Source of the DNA: Nitrospira sp.
Lineage (GTDB): Bacteria; Nitrospirota; Nitrospiria; Nitrospirales; Nitrospiraceae
Assembly (NCBI GenBank): GCA_024998595.1
Contig: JACOEK010000002.1
Span: 186,001 to 250,000, forward strand
Reading direction: 5' to 3'
Length of the DNA stretch: 64,000 nucleotides
A program made the position numbers and the translations under genes. The notes under the pieces were generated by a model, which was given only the letters and a program-made list of their open reading frames with translations, did no database searches and was not told the origin of the DNA. Shown here piece after piece: positions 61,631 through 64,000 of the stretch (positions are counted from its first letter, which is position 1; every line of letters starts with the position of its first letter).

Positions 61631-62109
61631 GCGTGCCCGCTCCCGCAACAGGTTCGATACCGTTCTTCAGGAATGTCCTTCATGGCTTGGTACAACTCCG
61701 CCCGTTCACCATCGCTGATCACCTGATCGATCGAGGGGTAGAGAATCCGCTCTTCCTTCATGTTGTGCGACTTCAGCACGTCTAGCAGCCGCTGTTCTTC
61801 CAGATCGCTCTCGGGATTCTTCGCCTGCACCTTTTGATGAATCGCCTCCAGGCAATCGCCGATGATCCGATGTTCGGTCCGCATGACCTGGGTCGGCCCT
61901 CCCTCCGCCATGCCGGAGTTTTCCTCCCACTTGGGAAACAATACGTCCTCCTCCCACACGATGTGGCGCTGGAGTCCGAATTTAAATTCCACGAACGCCG
62001 CGGCAGCTTTCGTAAAGTCTGCTCGCTTCTGCTGTTGGAACGAGGTGAACAGCGCATCGAGCCGGTCGTGATCCTGCTCGAACGTGACACTGATCTTCGC
62101 ATCGGACAT
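61627..62109 (-). CDS. Hemerythrin-like HHE-domain protein
   Basis: A 160-residue four-helix protein. H14 (QDHDRL), H49 (QRHIVWEEDVLFP), H80 (RTEHRIIG) and H115 (SHNMKEERILYP), with E53 and E119/E120, fit a di-iron hemerythrin site. There is no signal peptide, so it is cytoplasmic; O2 or NO sensing or iron handling is possible. Two Cys near the C-terminus (CCGSGHA) could add a metal or redox site. It is embedded between cytochrome genes in one operon, overlapping the dihaem gene. Confidence 0.88.
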   Translation of the reverse strand: MSDAKISVTFEQDHDRLDALFTSFQQQKRADFTKAAAAFVEFKFGLQRHIVWEEDVLFPKWEENSGMAEGGPTQVMRTEHRIIGDCLEAIHQKVQAKNPESDLEEQRLLDVLKSHNMKEERILYPSIDQVISDGERAELYQAMKDIPEERYRTCCGSGHA

Positions 62110-62123
62110 GCCGTTCTCCTTGA

Positions 62124-62585
62124 TTAAGACCTGTCGAGCCTATATTCCAAATGACAGGCGACACAAGCTCTCAGCACATTGTTGAACTCGGGCAGAATCC
62201 GCTTCAGATCTTTTGTGGGCATGACATCGGCCAACTTCTGGGCAGCCGCATGATGCGCCATCGCGAGATCGTGATAGGCCGGCGGAAAATCGGCCGGTTC
62301 CTGCCGCGCCATGGCGTACCGATGCATAAAGAATCCCACATGTGACTCCGTCAGCCCCTGCGCCAATCGATAATCTTCCTCGGCCAACGCCGCGACAATC
62401 GACTGAATCGTTTCCAGATGCTGGAACATCACGGCGCGATGTTCCTGACGGGCCTCGCTTCCCAACGAAATGGGCGTACGCACATCTGGCAGATGCACCG
62501 GCCTGCCCCCGCTGCCGGGTGCGGACGTCTGTTCCGCGCAGCCGTTCGCAACGAGGACCGCGAACAAGAGTAGCGGAATGATCAT
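62124..62585 (-). CDS. Cytochrome c-prime-like lipoprotein
   Basis: A 153-residue predicted lipoprotein with lipobox LVANGC (Cys 16). The body is helical (a four-helix bundle pattern with HRAVMFQHLETIQSIVAALA), and the haem motif CVACH lies at residues 141-145, near the C-terminus as in cytochrome c-prime. Such proteins bind NO or CO and can lack a sixth ligand. The ATG at 62585 was chosen for its signal peptide; an upstream ATG at 62621 sits directly on the AGGAGG and is too close. It precedes the hemerythrin gene by 14 nt. Confidence 0.78.
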   Translation of the reverse strand: MIIPLLLFAVLVANGCAEQTSAPGSGGRPVHLPDVRTPISLGSEARQEHRAVMFQHLETIQSIVAALAEEDYRLAQGLTESHVGFFMHRYAMARQEPADFPPAYHDLAMAHHAAAQKLADVMPTKDLKRILPEFNNVLRACVACHLEYRLDRS

Positions 62586-62626
62586 GTGTCTACCCGCGTT
62601 GCCCGTGACATCGCAGGGCATACCTC

Positions 62627-62935
62627 CTAGGCTCGATCCGCCTTTTCCTTCTTGAAGGCTTCTTTTCCTGCCGCCAACGCAGCGGCGATCGTCGCTTCGG
62701 TTTCCTTCAGGTACCGTTTGGCCTCCTCCATGGTTTGCGAAATGTCCGCGCGGATTTCTTTGGCTTTTTCCAACACATCCTCTTCCGTCCGCCGCGCATA
62801 CCCTTTAATCGCTCGACGGGTTTCCTCGCCGGAACTGGGGGCATAGAGGATGGCGGCCATCGCGCCCAGCATCGCCCCGCTGACAAACGCGATCGACACG
62901 CCCAGTCCCGAACAATTGTGATCGTGATCCGCCAT
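62627..62935 (-). CDS. YtxH-domain protein
   Basis: A 102-residue protein with the N-terminal glycine-zipper helix GVSIAFVSGAMLGAMAAILYAP, followed by SSGEETRRAI and a long charged helix (EEDVLEKAKEIRADISQTMEEAKR). This is the YtxH pattern, a small stress-associated membrane protein. A His/Asp-rich start (ADHDHNCSG) may bind metal. GGAAGGAGACGGC precedes the ATG at 62935. Its role in the cytochrome operon is unclear. Confidence 0.83.
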   Translation of the reverse strand: MADHDHNCSGLGVSIAFVSGAMLGAMAAILYAPSSGEETRRAIKGYARRTEEDVLEKAKEIRADISQTMEEAKRYLKETEATIAAALAAGKEAFKKEKADRA

Positions 62936-63143
62936 GATGCCGTCTCCTTCCGACTGTATGTGTGATGGTCCTTGGCCTGCCTCAGAAACAATCTGGCCCC
63001 TGAGAAAGCAGAGGGCGTGCCAGGAGACCGTGGCGAGGGAGCGACGAAGCCACAATTTTGACTAGGGTTTTACGGTATCGACCAGATAGGCTGCTGAGCA
63101 GCATTTCCATTTGGGGAATTACAGAACCGGGCGAAGGCCGATA

Positions 63144-63162
63144 CTGGCGCAAAACGCGCCAG
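63144..63162. terminator. Perfect hairpin between the thioredoxin and YtxH genes
   Basis: CTGGCGC (63144-63150) pairs with GCGCCAG (63156-63162) around a 5-nt loop, 46 nt beyond the thioredoxin stop. No T-run follows on the minus strand, so termination there is only possible. Confidence 0.35.
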
Positions 63163-63207
63163 CTGCCATAATCTTCGGAATGTGAAGGATTTGAGAATGC
63201 CGGGTTG

Positions 63208-63642
63208 TCAGATCTTGCTGCGAACCCACCGCACAATATCTTGAAGACCGAGCGCCCGTGGCTGGCGAGCCAGTTCACGCCCTCCTCTCAACAGCACCAG
63301 CGTGGGGATGCTGGAGATACCGAACCTGGCGGCCAGCGACTGTTCCTCTTCCGTATTCACTTTCGCCAGGCGAACGGAAGGCTCCAGCACCTTCGCGGCT
63401 TCCTCATAGGCCGGGGCCATCATTTGGCAAGGACCACACCAGGAGGTCCAGAAATCGACTAATAATGGAATTTCCGCTCGCTGTGCATGAAGATCGAAAT
63501 CCGCCGCCGTGAGGGCAATCGGATGACCGGTGAACATGGGCGCGTGGCACTGGCCGCAGCGAGGGGACTGCACCAGGCGAGCCGCCGGCACGCGATTGAT
63601 ACTCCGGCAATGTGGACACACGAGGTGAAGCGTCTCCGTCAC
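63208..63642 (-). CDS. trxC: Thioredoxin 2-type protein with N-terminal zinc ribbon
   Basis: A 144-residue protein. Two CxxC pairs (C9/C12 and C29/C32) form the N-terminal zinc ribbon typical of thioredoxin 2. The active site WCGPC is at about 68-72, and SSIPTLVLLRGG has the cis-Pro. E. coli Trx2 is 139 residues, a close match. It reduces disulfides in the cytoplasm, often under oxidative stress. The GTG at 63642 has a modest site (CAGGTCTC); a TTG at 63663 is the alternative. It lies 33 nt after the partial cytochrome gene on the same strand. Confidence 0.88.
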   Translation of the reverse strand: MTETLHLVCPHCRSINRVPAARLVQSPRCGQCHAPMFTGHPIALTAADFDLHAQRAEIPLLVDFWTSWCGPCQMMAPAYEEAAKVLEPSVRLAKVNTEEEQSLAARFGISSIPTLVLLRGGRELARQPRALGLQDIVRWVRSKI

Positions 63643-63675
63643 GGCGAGACCTGCCCCCCGCAAGACGCCACTCCA

Positions 63676-64000
63676 TCACCGATCGCACTGTTCGCCTGCA
63701 CAACCTCCACCTCCGCTTCCCATTCCACGATGTCCCATGCCTCCCATCTCTTCTCGCGGCCCCCTATGGCCCATTCCCTCCGGAGGCCCCATTTCTGGAC
63801 CATGTCCATGCTCCTTCGCAAAGGTGCGTTCATACTGGAGCAACGCCCATATCTCCTCGTCCGTCAATTGGTCTGCAAATCCAATCATGCTGGTACCGGC
63901 CGATCCGTGCTTGATGACCCAGAAGATTTCTCCTTCCGTGCGATGGCGCCAGAACCCATGATGCTGGAAGTTACGGGGAGACGGGTTCAATTGCGCCGCC
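63676..64000 (-). CDS. Cytochrome c, C-terminal part, cut by the window end
   Basis: The frame remains open to the window edge, so the start and haem site lie beyond position 64000. What is seen (about 107 residues) has AAQLNPSPRNF, TEGEIFWVIKHGSAGTSMIGF with the likely axial Met, and LTDEEIWALLQYERTFA, which is the class I cytochrome end. The tail is remarkable: GHGHGPEMGPPEGMGHRGPR and further Met/Gly/His repeats ending GGGGCAGEQCDR, possibly a metal-binding extension. It is similar to the 7193 and 55580 cytochromes in its PxNF and SMIGF/SPMH segments. Confidence 0.8.
   Translation of the reverse strand, partial: AAQLNPSPRNFQHHGFWRHRTEGEIFWVIKHGSAGTSMIGFADQLTDEEIWALLQYERTFAKEHGHGPEMGPPEGMGHRGPREEMGGMGHRGMGSGGGGCAGEQCDR

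Noticed and set aside
1-64000. tRNA, rRNA, CRISPR array or insertion sequence
   Set aside because: No cloverleaf T-loop consensus in a gap, no regularly spaced direct repeats and no transposase reading frame were seen.

Overview
The window looks like chromosomal DNA of a GC-rich Gram-negative bacterium, most likely a Nitrospira-type nitrite oxidiser or a close relative in Nitrospirota. I infer this from the gene mix: many small c-type cytochromes, an exosortase/PEP-CTERM locus, several CBS-domain and universal stress proteins, outer-membrane lipoproteins and a stressosome. No ribosomal, nitrite oxidoreductase or other taxonomic marker lies in the window, so the assignment is not proven. I saw no tRNA, rRNA, insertion sequence, prophage or CRISPR array.

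Layout. 0-10 kb: a GH13 glucan-branching-type enzyme, an APS-kinase-like/phosphotransferase pair, then on the + strand a ribosome-hibernation/cold-shock fusion, a Lon-family protease, an FmdB zinc ribbon, a cytochrome c, a long exported pentapeptide-repeat protein and two small exported proteins. 10.5-18.4 kb: a minus-strand operon encoding a stressosome (RsbR, RsbS, RsbT), a fused ATPase/PP2C phosphatase (RsbX-like) and two large hybrid histidine kinases, one carrying its own RsbT-like domain. 18.8-26.2 kb: CBS-domain proteins, a universal stress protein overlapping a Na,K-ATPase-like P-type ATPase, and TerC. 26.2-32.2 kb (minus): Slp lipoprotein, methyltransferase, SHOCT lipoprotein, a Cyc2-like fused outer-membrane cytochrome-porin, an exported carboxypeptidase-regulatory-like protein and an O-methyltransferase. 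32.3-36.6 kb: lipoproteins, an NQO-type flavoprotein, a CBS protein, tandem DUF2238 membrane proteins and a zinc-ribbon microprotein.

36.9-49.3 kb is an exosortase/PEP-CTERM locus: polysaccharide deacetylase, FemAB-like GNAT, exosortase-EpsI fusion and PrsT-like TPR lipoprotein, with two PEP-CTERM substrates at the head of the same operon. A 1034-residue repeat-rich PEP-CTERM protein and a third substrate paralogue lie beyond them. 49.5-53 kb holds small proteins, a cytochrome c and a nucleotidyltransferase. 52.4-58.9 kb (+) looks like a stress/energy group: phosphoribosyltransferase, BCAM0308-like protein, NTF2-like protein, tandem Usp, cytochrome c and an ADP-forming acyl-CoA ligase fused to a GNAT domain. 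59-64 kb has a response regulator, then a minus-strand redox cluster: pentahaem cytochrome, predicted dihaem b membrane cytochrome, dihaem cytochrome, hemerythrin, c-prime-like lipoprotein, YtxH protein, thioredoxin and a cytochrome c cut by the window end.

Common threads are envelope biogenesis, electron transfer at the envelope and layered stress signalling. Start codons were adjusted where a Shine-Dalgarno sequence, a signal peptide or a neighbouring gene argued for an internal start. All family assignments come from reading motifs, not from database searches.
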